DNA from: Gillisia sp. CAL575
GTDB taxonomy: Bacteria > Bacteroidota > Bacteroidia > Flavobacteriales > Flavobacteriaceae
Reading direction: 5' to 3'
DNA: 64,000 bases
NCBI RefSeq assembly: GCF_000403785.1
Contig: NZ_APHJ01000031.1
Coordinates: 19,174 to 83,173 of the forward strand
Below are positions 46,083 to 54,453 of this stretch, piece by piece (positions within the stretch are counted from its first letter, which is position 1; every line of letters begins with the position of its first letter). A model generated the notes under the pieces. That model had not been told where the DNA came from. It saw nothing but the letters and a program-made list of their open reading frames with translations, and ran no database searches. Position numbers and translations under genes: made by a program.

Positions 46083-46841
46083 ATGAGGTTACTACCAATT
46101 CTTTCACTTTTCATTTTATTTTGTTCTGTAAGTGCTATACAAGCACAGGACATTGTTAGTGGTAAAGTTTTAAATGCTTCCAATGATCTTGCTTTGGAAA
46201 ATGTAAATATCGTTAACCTTAATCAGGTTAAAGGAACTACAACCACTTCAGAAGGAGATTTTGAGATACAGGCAACTGTTAACGACACCCTTTATTTTTC
46301 TTATTTAGGATTTAGGACAATTCAGGTTCGTGTAACTAATGACTGGTTAAAATATGGGAGTGTAAAGGTAAAAATGACAGAACTTGGAATTGCTTTAGAA
46401 GAAGTTGTTGTTAGTCCCATTACACTTACTGGTTATCTAGAAATAGATGTTAAGAATATTCCTATTTATGATAACAGTAGATATAGTATTTCTGGCCTAA
46501 ATTCTGGATATGAAGGAGGAAGTTCTTCTCCTGGAGCAGCAGCAAAAGCTTTGGGCGCTATATTTAATCCTGCAGATGCACTTTATAATCTCTTCGGAAA
46601 TAAACCCAAACAGATGAAAAAGTTGCGTAAAATGAAGGAGAATGACGAAATACGAACGCTCTTACAAACAAAATTTGATAGACAAACTTTAGCAGCAGTA
46701 TTACAGATTAGTTCTGTAGAGATTGAAGAAATTCTTGCAAGGTGTAATTACTCTAAAGATTTTATGCGTTCTGCTAATGATCTACAGATCTTAGATGCAA
46801 TAAGTGGATGTTACGAAGAATACAAAGTGCTGAAGAGATAA
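46083..46841 (+). CDS. Exported protein with carboxypeptidase-regulatory-like domain
   Basis: A 252-residue protein with a signal peptide (RLLPILSLFILFCSVSAIQAQ). Residues about 22-105 form a carboxypeptidase D regulatory-like domain (IVSGKVLNASNDLALENVNI, then TTTSEGDFEIQA and FSYLGFRTIQVRV), the module at the N-terminus of TonB-dependent receptors, here without a barrel. The C-terminal half is helical and charged, with no family assigned. I start at the ATG at 46083, which begins the signal peptide; an upstream in-frame start would read through the hairpin. Confidence 0.82.
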   Translation: MRLLPILSLFILFCSVSAIQAQDIVSGKVLNASNDLALENVNIVNLNQVKGTTTTSEGDFEIQATVNDTLYFSYLGFRTIQVRVTNDWLKYGSVKVKMTELGIALEEVVVSPITLTGYLEIDVKNIPIYDNSRYSISGLNSGYEGGSSSPGAAAKALGAIFNPADALYNLFGNKPKQMKKLRKMKENDEIRTLLQTKFDRQTLAAVLQISSVEIEEILARCNYSKDFMRSANDLQILDAISGCYEEYKVLKR

Positions 46842-46863
46842 TTCAGATATCATAAAATATATT

Positions 46864-46901
46864 AACCGAAGTCGATACAAATTGACTTCGGTTTTTTTTA
46901 T
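46864..46901 (+). terminator. Rho-independent terminator
   Basis: AACCGAAGTC and GACTTCGGTT form a 10-bp stem (46864-46893) followed by T8. It ends the regulatory-like-domain gene. A weak related hairpin (GAAGT/ACTTC, 47073-47097) lies at the end of the convergent SRPBCC gene. Confidence 0.87.
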
Positions 46902-47082
46902 TCCTATCAAAATGTATTTCCAGAATCTTTCAGGAGGTTAGTGTTTTAATTCCAATAGTATTGAGATATAGTAAACATTCAAATTGCTACAAAAACAGAT
47001 TTACTAATTAGTTACTTATTTGCAGACAACCATGTACTGGAAAAAACAGACCATAAGAATAAAAGGAGCCCGAAGTTGATCC

Positions 47083-47634
47083 TTAATTGACTTCAGTTTT
47101 GTCATGCTTATGCTCCAGCATCTTCTTAAGATTCTTTAATCCTAGCTCAAGATCATCCCCATACATTTTATCTACTGGCTGGAAAAGTGCAATTACCGAA
47201 AATGGGAAATTAAGACCTCCCCGTATTCCCCATACCATTTTAGTTTTATTCTGGTCTAACTCTTTTAATCCTTTATACTCAAGACAAATTAATTTTCCGG
47301 GCCTCAAGACAAGCACCCGAGTTTCCATAATTCGACCTTGATTAAGTTTAACTATTTTTTGGGTACCTTCAAAAAGTCTGTTGTTTTTTTTCCAATACAA
47401 AAGAGCTCCTGGTTTTCCATCGTCCCCATTAAACTTTAAGACTCCTTTATAATCTTCTTCAAACCAAGGCATCCAATGATGTTGTTTTTTTAATTGTCTT
47501 ACTAAATTATATACATCCTCCTTAGAACGGTTGATTACGAGTGTTCTACTAATATCAAATTCTTTTTTTGCCATAGCATGCAAGAATGCTATAAAAGTGA
47601 TAATAGCAATAAGAATATAAAAAAATAGGGTCAT
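47083..47634 (-). CDS. SRPBCC-family protein with N-terminal membrane helix
   Basis: A 183-residue protein with one N-terminal hydrophobic segment (LFFYILIAIITFIAFLHAM) followed by a START/SRPBCC ligand-binding fold (DISRTLVINRSKEDVYNLVRQ, then WMPWFEEDYKG and MVWGIRG). Polyketide cyclase-like or lipid-binding proteins of this fold have varied roles; the ligand is unknown. It follows trmH by 35 bp on the same strand and is probably co-transcribed. Confidence 0.8.
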   Translation of the reverse strand: MTLFFYILIAIITFIAFLHAMAKKEFDISRTLVINRSKEDVYNLVRQLKKQHHWMPWFEEDYKGVLKFNGDDGKPGALLYWKKNNRLFEGTQKIVKLNQGRIMETRVLVLRPGKLICLEYKGLKELDQNKTKMVWGIRGGLNFPFSVIALFQPVDKMYGDDLELGLKNLKKMLEHKHDKTEVN

Positions 47635-47669
47635 GTAGGTTTTCTATAATTATCTAAAACTTAAAAATA

Positions 47670-48323
47670 TTAATCATTTTCAAATCTTTTAACCAATTGA
47701 TCAAAGTTTTTAAAACTTTTTCTCAACCATTCAAATTTAACCTCATTTTTTTCATAATCACTCAATTCCCAAGAAATTTTACTTTTTCTTAGTTTAGAGG
47801 TGAGTTCCTGCAAGATAATTGCTGCTGAAACCGAGATATTTAAACTCTCTGTAAATCCAACCATTGGGATCCTTATACACTGGTCTGCATTGGAAAGAAC
47901 TTCCTTAGAAAGTCCATCCTTTTCTGTTCCTAGAAAAAGAGCTGATGGTTTTGTAATATCGAAATCTGATAATTCAATAGCTTCTGCATTGGGAGAAGTA
48001 GCAATGATTTGGTAACCTTCTTCCCGTAGTTTGCTTATACATTTTAAACTATCGTCATGCCTGTTTAGGGTTACCCATTTTTGTGCGCCCATTGCGATCT
48101 CACGATCTATCTTCTTCACTTTTTGCTCCTCGATCACATGCACATTCTGAACACCGAAAACATCGCAACTTCTAATTACAGCACTAGTATTATGTAATTG
48201 ATAAACATCCTCTGTAACCACCGTAAAATGATTGGTGCGCCGTTCTATTACTTTATTGAACAAATCCTTTCGCTCTGGAGTGAGCATGTCTTCTAAAAAT
48301 GTCAAAAATTCTATACTTGCCAT
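47670..48323 (-). CDS. trmH: tRNA (guanosine(18)-2'-O)-methyltransferase
   Basis: A 217-residue SPOUT-class methyltransferase that methylates G18 in the tRNA D-loop. It shows the N-terminal RRTNHFTVVTEDVYQLHNTSAVIRSCDVFG (conserved Asn and Arg), FLGTEKDGLS (motif 2) and IPMVGFTESLNISVSAAIIL (motif 3) typical of TrmH. Length is right for this group. No upstream promoter element was clear. Confidence 0.93.
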   Translation of the reverse strand: MASIEFLTFLEDMLTPERKDLFNKVIERRTNHFTVVTEDVYQLHNTSAVIRSCDVFGVQNVHVIEEQKVKKIDREIAMGAQKWVTLNRHDDSLKCISKLREEGYQIIATSPNAEAIELSDFDITKPSALFLGTEKDGLSKEVLSNADQCIRIPMVGFTESLNISVSAAIILQELTSKLRKSKISWELSDYEKNEVKFEWLRKSFKNFDQLVKRFEND

Positions 48324-48397
48324 TCAATCAACTATTTGATATTTTTTATTTGAAGGTAATTAAAAACCTTGTGAATATTTTCTGGGATTTTACCCTC

Positions 48398-48446
48398 AAT
48401 GAAAAAATAAAAAAGACCGATCTAAAAAATTAATTTTAAATCGGTC
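48398..48446 (-). terminator. Rho-independent terminator of rocD
   Basis: GACCGAT and ATCGGTC (48415-48446) pair, with inner A/T pairing, and a T-rich stretch (48401-48414) follows on the minus strand. It lies beyond the palindromic repeat. Confidence 0.75.
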
Positions 48447-48501
48447 AATATTTTTAAAAATGTATAATTGAATACCCGTTTTTTGTCATAATAAATTGTC
48501 T

Positions 48502-48585
48502 CGTCACACTGAATTTATTTCAGGGTCTCATTATATTTTATTAATTAATATTCTCATGAGATTCTGAAACAAGTTCAGAATGACG
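48502..48585. repeat. Dispersed palindromic intergenic repeat, copy 3
   Basis: Outer CGTCA (48502-48506) and TGACG (48581-48585) enclose CTGAATTTATTTCAG and ATTCTGAAACAAGTTCAGAAT hairpins. It is the same arrangement as 9986-10068, but with the two hairpins in opposite order. Confidence 0.82.
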
Positions 48586-48633
48586 TCCTTTATCAGTTTA
48601 TGATACTTTACGGATAATCAATATATAGACTTC

Positions 48634-49914
48634 TTATTTTTCAAACTGTTTTAAAGTTTTAACAATAATAGATACACAGTCCAACAATTCCTCTTCTGTC
48701 ATCACCAATGGTGGAGCAAAACGAATGATATTCCCATGGGTTGGTTTTGCTAAAAGACCATTATCTCTGAGTGCCATACAAATATCCCAAGCAGTAGAAC
48801 TATCTTCAGAATCATTAATAACGATTGCATTTAGCAAACCTCTTCCTCTTACCAAGTTAACAAGATCACTTTGCTCAATATATTTATTCAATTCACTTCT
48901 AAAAAGATTACCAAGTTTTCTTGCATTCTGAATAAGGTTTTCATCTTTCACCACATCTAATGCAGCAATGGCTACTGCTCCAGCAACAGGATTACCTCCA
49001 AAAGTAGAACCATGTTGTCCCGGTTGGATCACATTCATCACCTCATCATCTGCAAGTACGGCAGAAACTGGATAATTCCCTCCAGAAAGCGCCTTTCCTA
49101 AGATTAAAAGATCTGGTCTTATATAAGTTTCTTGTCTTTCACAATGATTTTGACAGTCACAATTCCCACATACAGCTAATAAACCACCAGTACGGGCAAT
49201 TCCTGTTTGGATCTCATCTGCAATAAAAAGAGCATTGTGTGCTTTACACAAATCTCTAGCTTGCCTCAAGTAATCGTCTGCTGGAGTAAATACTCCTGCT
49301 TCTCCTTGAATTGGCTCTACTAAAAATCCAGCTATATTATCGTTATTCTCTAAAGCTTCTTTTAAAGCATTAATATCATTATATGGAATCTTAATAAACC
49401 CAGGAGTATAAGGTCCAAAATTCTTACGCGCGTTCTCATCATTAGAAAAAGAGATTACGGTTGTTGTTCTTCCATGGAAGTTATTTTCACAAACAATTAT
49501 CTGTGCTTTCTTCTCCTCTACTCCTTTCCTTTCATATGCCCATTTTCTGGCTATCTTAATTGCAGTTTCTACCGCTTCAGCACCAGTATTCATTGGAAGT
49601 ACTTTATCGAATTTAAAATACTCTGTAATGTATTTCTCGTAAGGTCCTAAGATATCGTTATGAAAAGCTCTTGAAGTAAGAGATAAAGTTGATGCTTGAT
49701 CGTGCATTGCTTTTACGATCTTTGGATGACAATGTCCTTGGTTCACTGCAGAATATGCCGAAAGAAAATCATAATATTGTTTGCCCTCTACATCCCAAAC
49801 GTGCACTCCTTTTCCTTTACTCAACACTACCGGTAATGGATGGTAGTTATGAGCTCCGTGTTTTTCTTCCATTTTAATTGCCTGATCTGAAGCTGTTACT
49901 TTTTCTAAATGCAT
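48634..49914 (-). CDS. rocD: Ornithine-oxo-acid transaminase
   Basis: A 426-residue PLP enzyme that converts ornithine and 2-oxoglutarate to glutamate semialdehyde and glutamate. Class III aminotransferase features are present: [59 protein letters not shown], and the PLP lysine Lys274 in [19 protein letters not shown]. The order and N-terminus ([17 protein letters not shown]) identify ornithine aminotransferase. An unusual cysteine cluster, Cys249, 252, 254 and 258 ([10 protein letters not shown]), is inserted just before the PLP lysine; Bacillus-type enzymes have no cysteines there. Confidence 0.95.
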   Translation of the reverse strand: MHLEKVTASDQAIKMEEKHGAHNYHPLPVVLSKGKGVHVWDVEGKQYYDFLSAYSAVNQGHCHPKIVKAMHDQASTLSLTSRAFHNDILGPYEKYITEYFKFDKVLPMNTGAEAVETAIKIARKWAYERKGVEEKKAQIIVCENNFHGRTTTVISFSNDENARKNFGPYTPGFIKIPYNDINALKEALENNDNIAGFLVEPIQGEAGVFTPADDYLRQARDLCKAHNALFIADEIQTGIARTGGLLAVCGNCDCQNHCERQETYIRPDLLILGKALSGGNYPVSAVLADDEVMNVIQPGQHGSTFGGNPVAGAVAIAALDVVKDENLIQNARKLGNLFRSELNKYIEQSDLVNLVRGRGLLNAIVINDSEDSSTAWDICMALRDNGLLAKPTHGNIIRFAPPLVMTEEELLDCVSIIVKTLKQFEK

Positions 49915-50070
49915 ATTCTGTGTTTTAAATAATTTATTATAACAATTCCTTCTTTCTTTGGTAATTTGTTGAAAAACGGAGAGAAATCAACCAAAAATTC
50001 AACGAGCGCAAATTACTAAATGTTATCTGAAATTTATAATGGGAGCAGTAAAAAATCTTCACAATTATCC

Positions 50071-50078
50071 TATTTTTG
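50071..50078 (+). promoter_or_regulatory. -7 element of rlmD, near-leaderless
   Basis: TATTTTTG ends four bases before the ATG at 50083, so the transcript would start at about the start codon. No clear TTTG element is found 19-21 bp upstream. Confidence 0.45.
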
Positions 50079-50082
50079 CGCC

Positions 50083-51492
50083 ATGGGAAGAAAGAAAAGA
50101 AATCTGGTATTTGAAGAATTAGAAATTTTAGATGCCGGTGCTAAAGGAAAAAGCATTGCAAAAGCTCCAGACGGAAAAGTTGTATTTATAAACAATGCTG
50201 TTCCAGGAGATATTGCAGATATACGAACTACCAAAAAGAAAAAGTCTTTTTACGAAGGGACTGCAACTAAATTTCATAAACTTTCAGATAAACGTGTAGA
50301 GCCTGTTTGTCAACATTTTGGAACCTGTGGTGGTTGTAAATGGCAACATATGGGCTATGAGCATCAGTTATTCTACAAGCAACAGGAAATCACCAATAAT
50401 TTACAGCGTTTAGGTAAAATTGAATTACCAGAAATTGACCCAATTTTAGGAAGTAAAGAAATCTACTTTTATAGAAATAAAATGGAGTTCTCTTTTAGTG
50501 ATAGTAGATGGTTAACTCTAGACGAGATTAATAGCGAAAAGGATTTTGAAGATAAGAATGCTTTAGGATTTCATATTCCAGGAATGTGGGATAAGATTTT
50601 AGACATTAAAAAGTGCCATTTACAGGAAGATCCAAGTAACGCCATAAGAAATCATGTGAAGGAATTCTCCATTGCTAATGATATTCCATTTTTCAATACT
50701 AGAAACCAATATGGATTATTAAGAACACTTATGATTCGTACCTCTTCTACCGGTGAGATCATGGTGGTGTTACAATTATTTGCTGAAGACAAAGAAAAGA
50801 GAACTTTATTATTAGATAGCCTAGCTGAAAAATTCCCTGAGATCACTTCCCTTCAATATGTAATTAATGGTAAAGGAAACGATACCATCTACGATCAAGA
50901 AGTGATTTGTTATAAAGGAGAAGATCATATTTTTGAAGAAATGGAAGGCTTGAAGTTCAAAATCAATGCAAAATCTTTCTATCAAACAAACTCCGCCCAA
51001 GCTTATGAATTATATAAAGTAACAAGAGATTTCGCTGGACTTACAGGAAATGAGTTGGTATATGATCTTTATACAGGAACGGGAACCATAGCACAATTTG
51101 TTGCTAAAAAAGCGAAAAAAGTTGTGGGTATAGAAGCTGTTCCAGTTGCTATTGAAGATGCAAAAGAGAATGCCAAGCGAAATAATATAGAGAATACAGA
51201 GTTCTATGCAGGAGATATGAGAAAGGTATTCACACAAAACTTTATTAATGAACACGGGCATCCAGATGTTATAATTACAGATCCACCAAGAGATGGAATG
51301 CACAAGGATGTAGTTGCTCAAATAATTGGTATCTTGCCGCAACGAATTGTGTACGTTAGTTGTAATTCGGCTACACAGGCTCGGGATCTGGCACTTTTAG
51401 ATGAACATTATAAAGTAACTAGAGTTCGCCCTGTAGATATGTTTCCACAAACCTTTCATGTAGAGAACGTAGTATGTTTGGAAAAAAGATAA
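50083..51492 (+). CDS. rlmD: 23S rRNA (uracil(1939)-C(5))-methyltransferase
   Basis: A 469-residue RumA-type methyltransferase that makes m5U in 23S rRNA. The TRAM domain opens the protein (LEILDAGAKGKSIAK), the iron-sulfur cysteines are in PVCQHFGTCGGCKWQ plus one later cysteine (KKCHLQ), the SAM-binding motif is VYDLYTGTGTIAQF, and the catalytic cysteine is in VYVSCNSATQARDL after DPPRDG. I start at the ATG at 50083; upstream in-frame codons add 21 residues that look non-coding. The next gene overlaps it by 19 bp. Confidence 0.93.
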   Translation: MGRKKRNLVFEELEILDAGAKGKSIAKAPDGKVVFINNAVPGDIADIRTTKKKKSFYEGTATKFHKLSDKRVEPVCQHFGTCGGCKWQHMGYEHQLFYKQQEITNNLQRLGKIELPEIDPILGSKEIYFYRNKMEFSFSDSRWLTLDEINSEKDFEDKNALGFHIPGMWDKILDIKKCHLQEDPSNAIRNHVKEFSIANDIPFFNTRNQYGLLRTLMIRTSSTGEIMVVLQLFAEDKEKRTLLLDSLAEKFPEITSLQYVINGKGNDTIYDQEVICYKGEDHIFEEMEGLKFKINAKSFYQTNSAQAYELYKVTRDFAGLTGNELVYDLYTGTGTIAQFVAKKAKKVVGIEAVPVAIEDAKENAKRNNIENTEFYAGDMRKVFTQNFINEHGHPDVIITDPPRDGMHKDVVAQIIGILPQRIVYVSCNSATQARDLALLDEHYKVTRVRPVDMFPQTFHVENVVCLEKR

Positions 51493-52016
51493 ATTTTGAA
51501 AATAGCAGCAGATTGATCTTTGGATTGATCTTGATGTTAATACTGAATCTGGGATGTCAACGAGATGATATTTGTGCAGAATCTACCGTAATCACTCCGC
51601 TCTTAAAGATCTCATTTTTTGATGCGGAAGCAGGAAATGACTCAATCGCTAAACCTGTTTCTAATTTAAGTATTAAGGCAGTGGGTGACACTGTAAATTT
51701 TCCAATTCTATCAAATCCTTCAGAAATAAGTATTCCGTTGAGAACTGATGTAGATTTTACTTCTTACGAATTTATCTTGGATGCTAGTGATGATGACGAT
51801 GCTACTTCCGAAGAAAATACTGATATCGTTGATTTTACCTATGCAAGAAATCAGGAATATCTTAATAGAGCTTGTAGTTTTAGAGTAACTTATATTGACT
51901 TGAAAGCTAAAGTTCAAACGGAAACTCCAGCTACAAATAAATGGATAAAAAGAATCGAAGTAGATCAATCAACTGTAGAAGATGAAACAACAACACATAT
52001 CTCTATTTTTCATTAG
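51474..52016 (+). CDS. DUF6452-like lipoprotein
   Basis: A 180-residue lipoprotein (SRLIFGLILMLILNLGC, lipobox LNLGC) followed by the cysteine-containing QRDDICAESTVITPLLKISFFD. The body is beta-rich and acidic. In flavobacteria a lipoprotein of this type commonly sits between rlmD and a barrel protein, as it does here, and I believe it is DUF6452. The role is unknown. It overlaps rlmD by 19 bp and the next gene by 35 bp, so translation is strongly coupled. Confidence 0.72.
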   Translation: MFGKKINFENSSRLIFGLILMLILNLGCQRDDICAESTVITPLLKISFFDAEAGNDSIAKPVSNLSIKAVGDTVNFPILSNPSEISIPLRTDVDFTSYEFILDASDDDDATSEENTDIVDFTYARNQEYLNRACSFRVTYIDLKAKVQTETPATNKWIKRIEVDQSTVEDETTTHISIFH

Positions 52017-52689
52017 CATTTTTTGCCTTTTGGGAATAGAAAGTTCCAAGGCGCAAACTGCTACAGATACCATTAATTATAAAGAACGATATGGGCTGCG
52101 CGTAGGTATAGATCTAAGCAAACCTTTACGAACCTTATTGCAGGATGAATACAGCGGATTAGAACTTTTAGGAGATTACAGGATCTACAAAGATTATTAT
52201 TTGGCTGCAGAAGTTGGAAATGAGCAAATGGATATTTTTGAAGAAAATCTAAATGTTAGTGCCAAAGGAAGCTACATAAAACTGGGTGCTGACTATAATG
52301 CGTATGAAAACTGGTCGGGAATGGAAAATGCTATAGTTATCGGGCTTCGTTACGGATTTTCAACGTTTTCACAGACTTTAGAAAGTTATGCTATTGCTAC
52401 TCAAACCCCTTATTTTGGAACTGATATTATTACCACACCACAAGAGAGCAAAGGACTTACCGGCAGTTGGGTAGAACTTATTGCAGGTATTAAAGTAGAA
52501 TTATTTCAGAATTTATATTTAGGAGCCAACGTGCAACTTAAAAGACAAATTTCTGAAACCACTCCTTCCAATATGGAAAATCTATATGTTCCCGGATTTG
52601 GAGTGACCAATGATTTTAGTGATTTTGGAGTGGGCTACAGTTATAATATCTCTTATCTCATCCCGCTTTATAAGAAAGCGAAGGATTAA
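51982..52689 (+). CDS. DUF6048-like outer-membrane protein
   Basis: A 235-residue protein with a signal peptide (ISLFFISIFCLLGIESSKAQ) and alternating strands throughout (YGLRVGIDLSKPLRTLL, YKDYYLAAEVGNEQMD, NAIVIGLRYGFSTF, VELIAGIKVELFQNLYLGAN), ending in a closing strand (GVGYSYNISYLIPLYKK). It looks like a small outer-membrane barrel, I believe DUF6048. It is coupled by a 35-bp overlap to the lipoprotein gene upstream, which suggests that the two proteins act together at the outer membrane. Confidence 0.75.
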   Translation: MKQQHISLFFISIFCLLGIESSKAQTATDTINYKERYGLRVGIDLSKPLRTLLQDEYSGLELLGDYRIYKDYYLAAEVGNEQMDIFEENLNVSAKGSYIKLGADYNAYENWSGMENAIVIGLRYGFSTFSQTLESYAIATQTPYFGTDIITTPQESKGLTGSWVELIAGIKVELFQNLYLGANVQLKRQISETTPSNMENLYVPGFGVTNDFSDFGVGYSYNISYLIPLYKKAKD

Positions 52690-53136
52690 TTTTCTTATAT
52701 AATTCTCATTCCAATATATGTCATCCTGAATTTATTTTAGGATCTACCATGAAACAGATGTTATATTCTCAAACTAAACATTTGTTTTAATGAGAGATCC
52801 CTCCTTAAGTCGGGATGACATTGTGATGTAACTGTCATTCTGAAGGAAACCAAGTGTACTGAAGAATCTCTCGTTAACAAAAGAGATCCTTAGAAAGGTT
52901 CAGGATGACACTATAATTTTCACATTGAGCTTATCGATAAGTGCTTTAAATCTATATGTATTAAATGATGTGATTTCTCGACTCCGCTCGAAAGGACAAC
53001 TGTGTGTGTCATTCTGAAAGTATTGAAACGCATTGAAGAATCTCAACGGAATAAGATCCATCCTAATTAAAGATCCCTCCTTAAGTCGGGATGACACTGA
53101 CTTGTCACATTGAGCATGTCGAATTGTTTTAGATGT
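52690..53136. repeat. 447-bp intergenic region packed with repeat fragments
   Basis: No gene. From 52719 to 53125 it is a patchwork of members of the genome's dispersed repeat families: TGTCATCCTGAATTTA (52719), a 26-bp sequence beginning AGATCCCTCCTTAAGTCG repeated exactly at 52795-52820 and 53071-53096, GTCATTCTGAA at two sites (52842 and 53009), and CACATTGAGC at 52921 and 53106. It lies between the convergent DUF6048 gene and the THUMP methyltransferase gene. I see no clear terminator separate from these hairpins. Confidence 0.8.
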
Positions 53137-54318
53137 CTATCCCTCTTCCTGATCTCTCAATTTATGCAGTTTCTTAGTTCCGGCATAAATATCATATTTC
53201 AGCAATTTAGATTCTAATGCACCATTGAACATTTTGATCTTTCTGGAAGGTCGCAATCCCACATGTTTAATAGCTTCTAGGTTGGAAGTAATAAACCATG
53301 CCGCGGTATCTGGGTAGCTTTGTTTTAAGGTATCACCTATTTCCTTATAAAATACAGGCATATCAATGTCCAATCTTTCCCCGTAAGGTGGATTGAAAAC
53401 CATATGCAAATGTCTTTCGCTAGTTTTAGTGCTCTCAAAGAAATTTTGTTGCTTTACCTGAATGAATTCAGCAAGATTAGCATTTTCAACATTATCTATT
53501 GCCTTGGTAACAGCAGAAGGTGCTTTATCATATCCTGTGATAGTAAAATGAAATTCACGTACTTTCTTCAGCACAGATTCTTCTACCTTTTCAAAAAGAT
53601 CTACATCCCAATCTTTCCATTTTTCGAAAGCAAATTCTTTTCTATTTAAATTCGGAGGAATATTACAAGCTATCATCGCAGCTTCTATCAAAATAGTACC
53701 ACTCCCGCACATAGGATCCATAAAATCACTTTGTCCATCCCAACCAGAAAATAACAACATTCCGGCTGCCAGAACTTCGTTTATTGGAGCGATGTTGGTT
53801 GCGGTTTTATAGCCACGTTTATGTAATGATTGTCCAGAGCTGTCTAGAGAAACATTACAGTAATTATGCTCTATATGTATGTTTATTCTTAGGGTTGGAA
53901 AATCAAGATCTACATCTGGTCTTGAGCCAAATTTCTCTCTAAATCTATCTACAACCGCATCTTTTGTTTTCTGAGCTATATATTTAGAATGGGTAAATTG
54001 TTCAGAATGAACAGTAGCATCTATTGCCAAAGTATCATTAACATTCATAAAATCTTCCCATGCAATTTTCTTGATCTCATTATAAAGATCCTCTTCTGAA
54101 GAAATCCTGAAAGATTTAAAAGGTTTTAAGATCTTAATGGCTGTACGCAAACAAAGATTTGCTTTATACATAAAACCCTTATCTCCAGTAAACTGAACAT
54201 TTCTTACACCTTCTTTAATATTCATTGCGCCTAGATTACGCAATTCCTTTGCTAATATAGGTTCAAAGCCAAAAAGTGTTTTGGCAACCATTTCAAAATT
54301 ATTATCCATTCCCATCAT
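53137..54318 (-). CDS. THUMP-domain class I RNA methyltransferase (RlmL-like)
   Basis: A 393-residue methyltransferase. The THUMP RNA-binding domain covers about 50-165 (LCLRTAIKILKPFKSF, then KDAVVDRFREKFG). The catalytic domain has DPMCGSGTILIEAAMIACN and the NPPYGERL motif for N2-guanine or similar methylation. It corresponds to the N-terminal (m2G) half of E. coli RlmL, without the RlmK half. The likely target is 23S rRNA. Three close ATGs exist (54318, 54315, 54309); the start is uncertain by up to three residues. A TATTTTTG lies 12 bp upstream. Confidence 0.88.
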   Translation of the reverse strand: MMGMDNNFEMVAKTLFGFEPILAKELRNLGAMNIKEGVRNVQFTGDKGFMYKANLCLRTAIKILKPFKSFRISSEEDLYNEIKKIAWEDFMNVNDTLAIDATVHSEQFTHSKYIAQKTKDAVVDRFREKFGSRPDVDLDFPTLRINIHIEHNYCNVSLDSSGQSLHKRGYKTATNIAPINEVLAAGMLLFSGWDGQSDFMDPMCGSGTILIEAAMIACNIPPNLNRKEFAFEKWKDWDVDLFEKVEESVLKKVREFHFTITGYDKAPSAVTKAIDNVENANLAEFIQVKQQNFFESTKTSERHLHMVFNPPYGERLDIDMPVFYKEIGDTLKQSYPDTAAWFITSNLEAIKHVGLRPSRKIKMFNGALESKLLKYDIYAGTKKLHKLRDQEEG

Positions 54319-54329
54319 TTCTTAAACGG

Positions 54330-54348
54330 CAAAAATACATTATTTTTG
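54330..54348. promoter_or_regulatory. Palindromic pair of divergent -7 elements
   Basis: CAAAAATACATTATTTTTG is a perfect palindrome apart from the central CAT. It reads TATTTTTG on both strands, three bases apart, facing the THUMP methyltransferase gene (minus) and the ZIP gene (plus, 105 bp away). Neither half has a good -33 element. Confidence 0.45.
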
Positions 54349-54453
54349 TGCGATATGACAATTACATGTTGATCTGAATAGCCGTTTTTAAAGGAATATT
54401 TAGAATGAATAATATTCAACTTGTTATACCAATCTAGAGACATAATTTATTAA

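Larger units (their letters stand above)
48324..48633. other. 310-bp intergenic region: terminator plus dispersed repeat
   Basis: Between trmH and rocD, both on the minus strand. It holds the rocD terminator (48415-48446) and a palindromic repeat (48502-48585), each listed separately. Nothing coding is seen. Confidence 0.75.
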
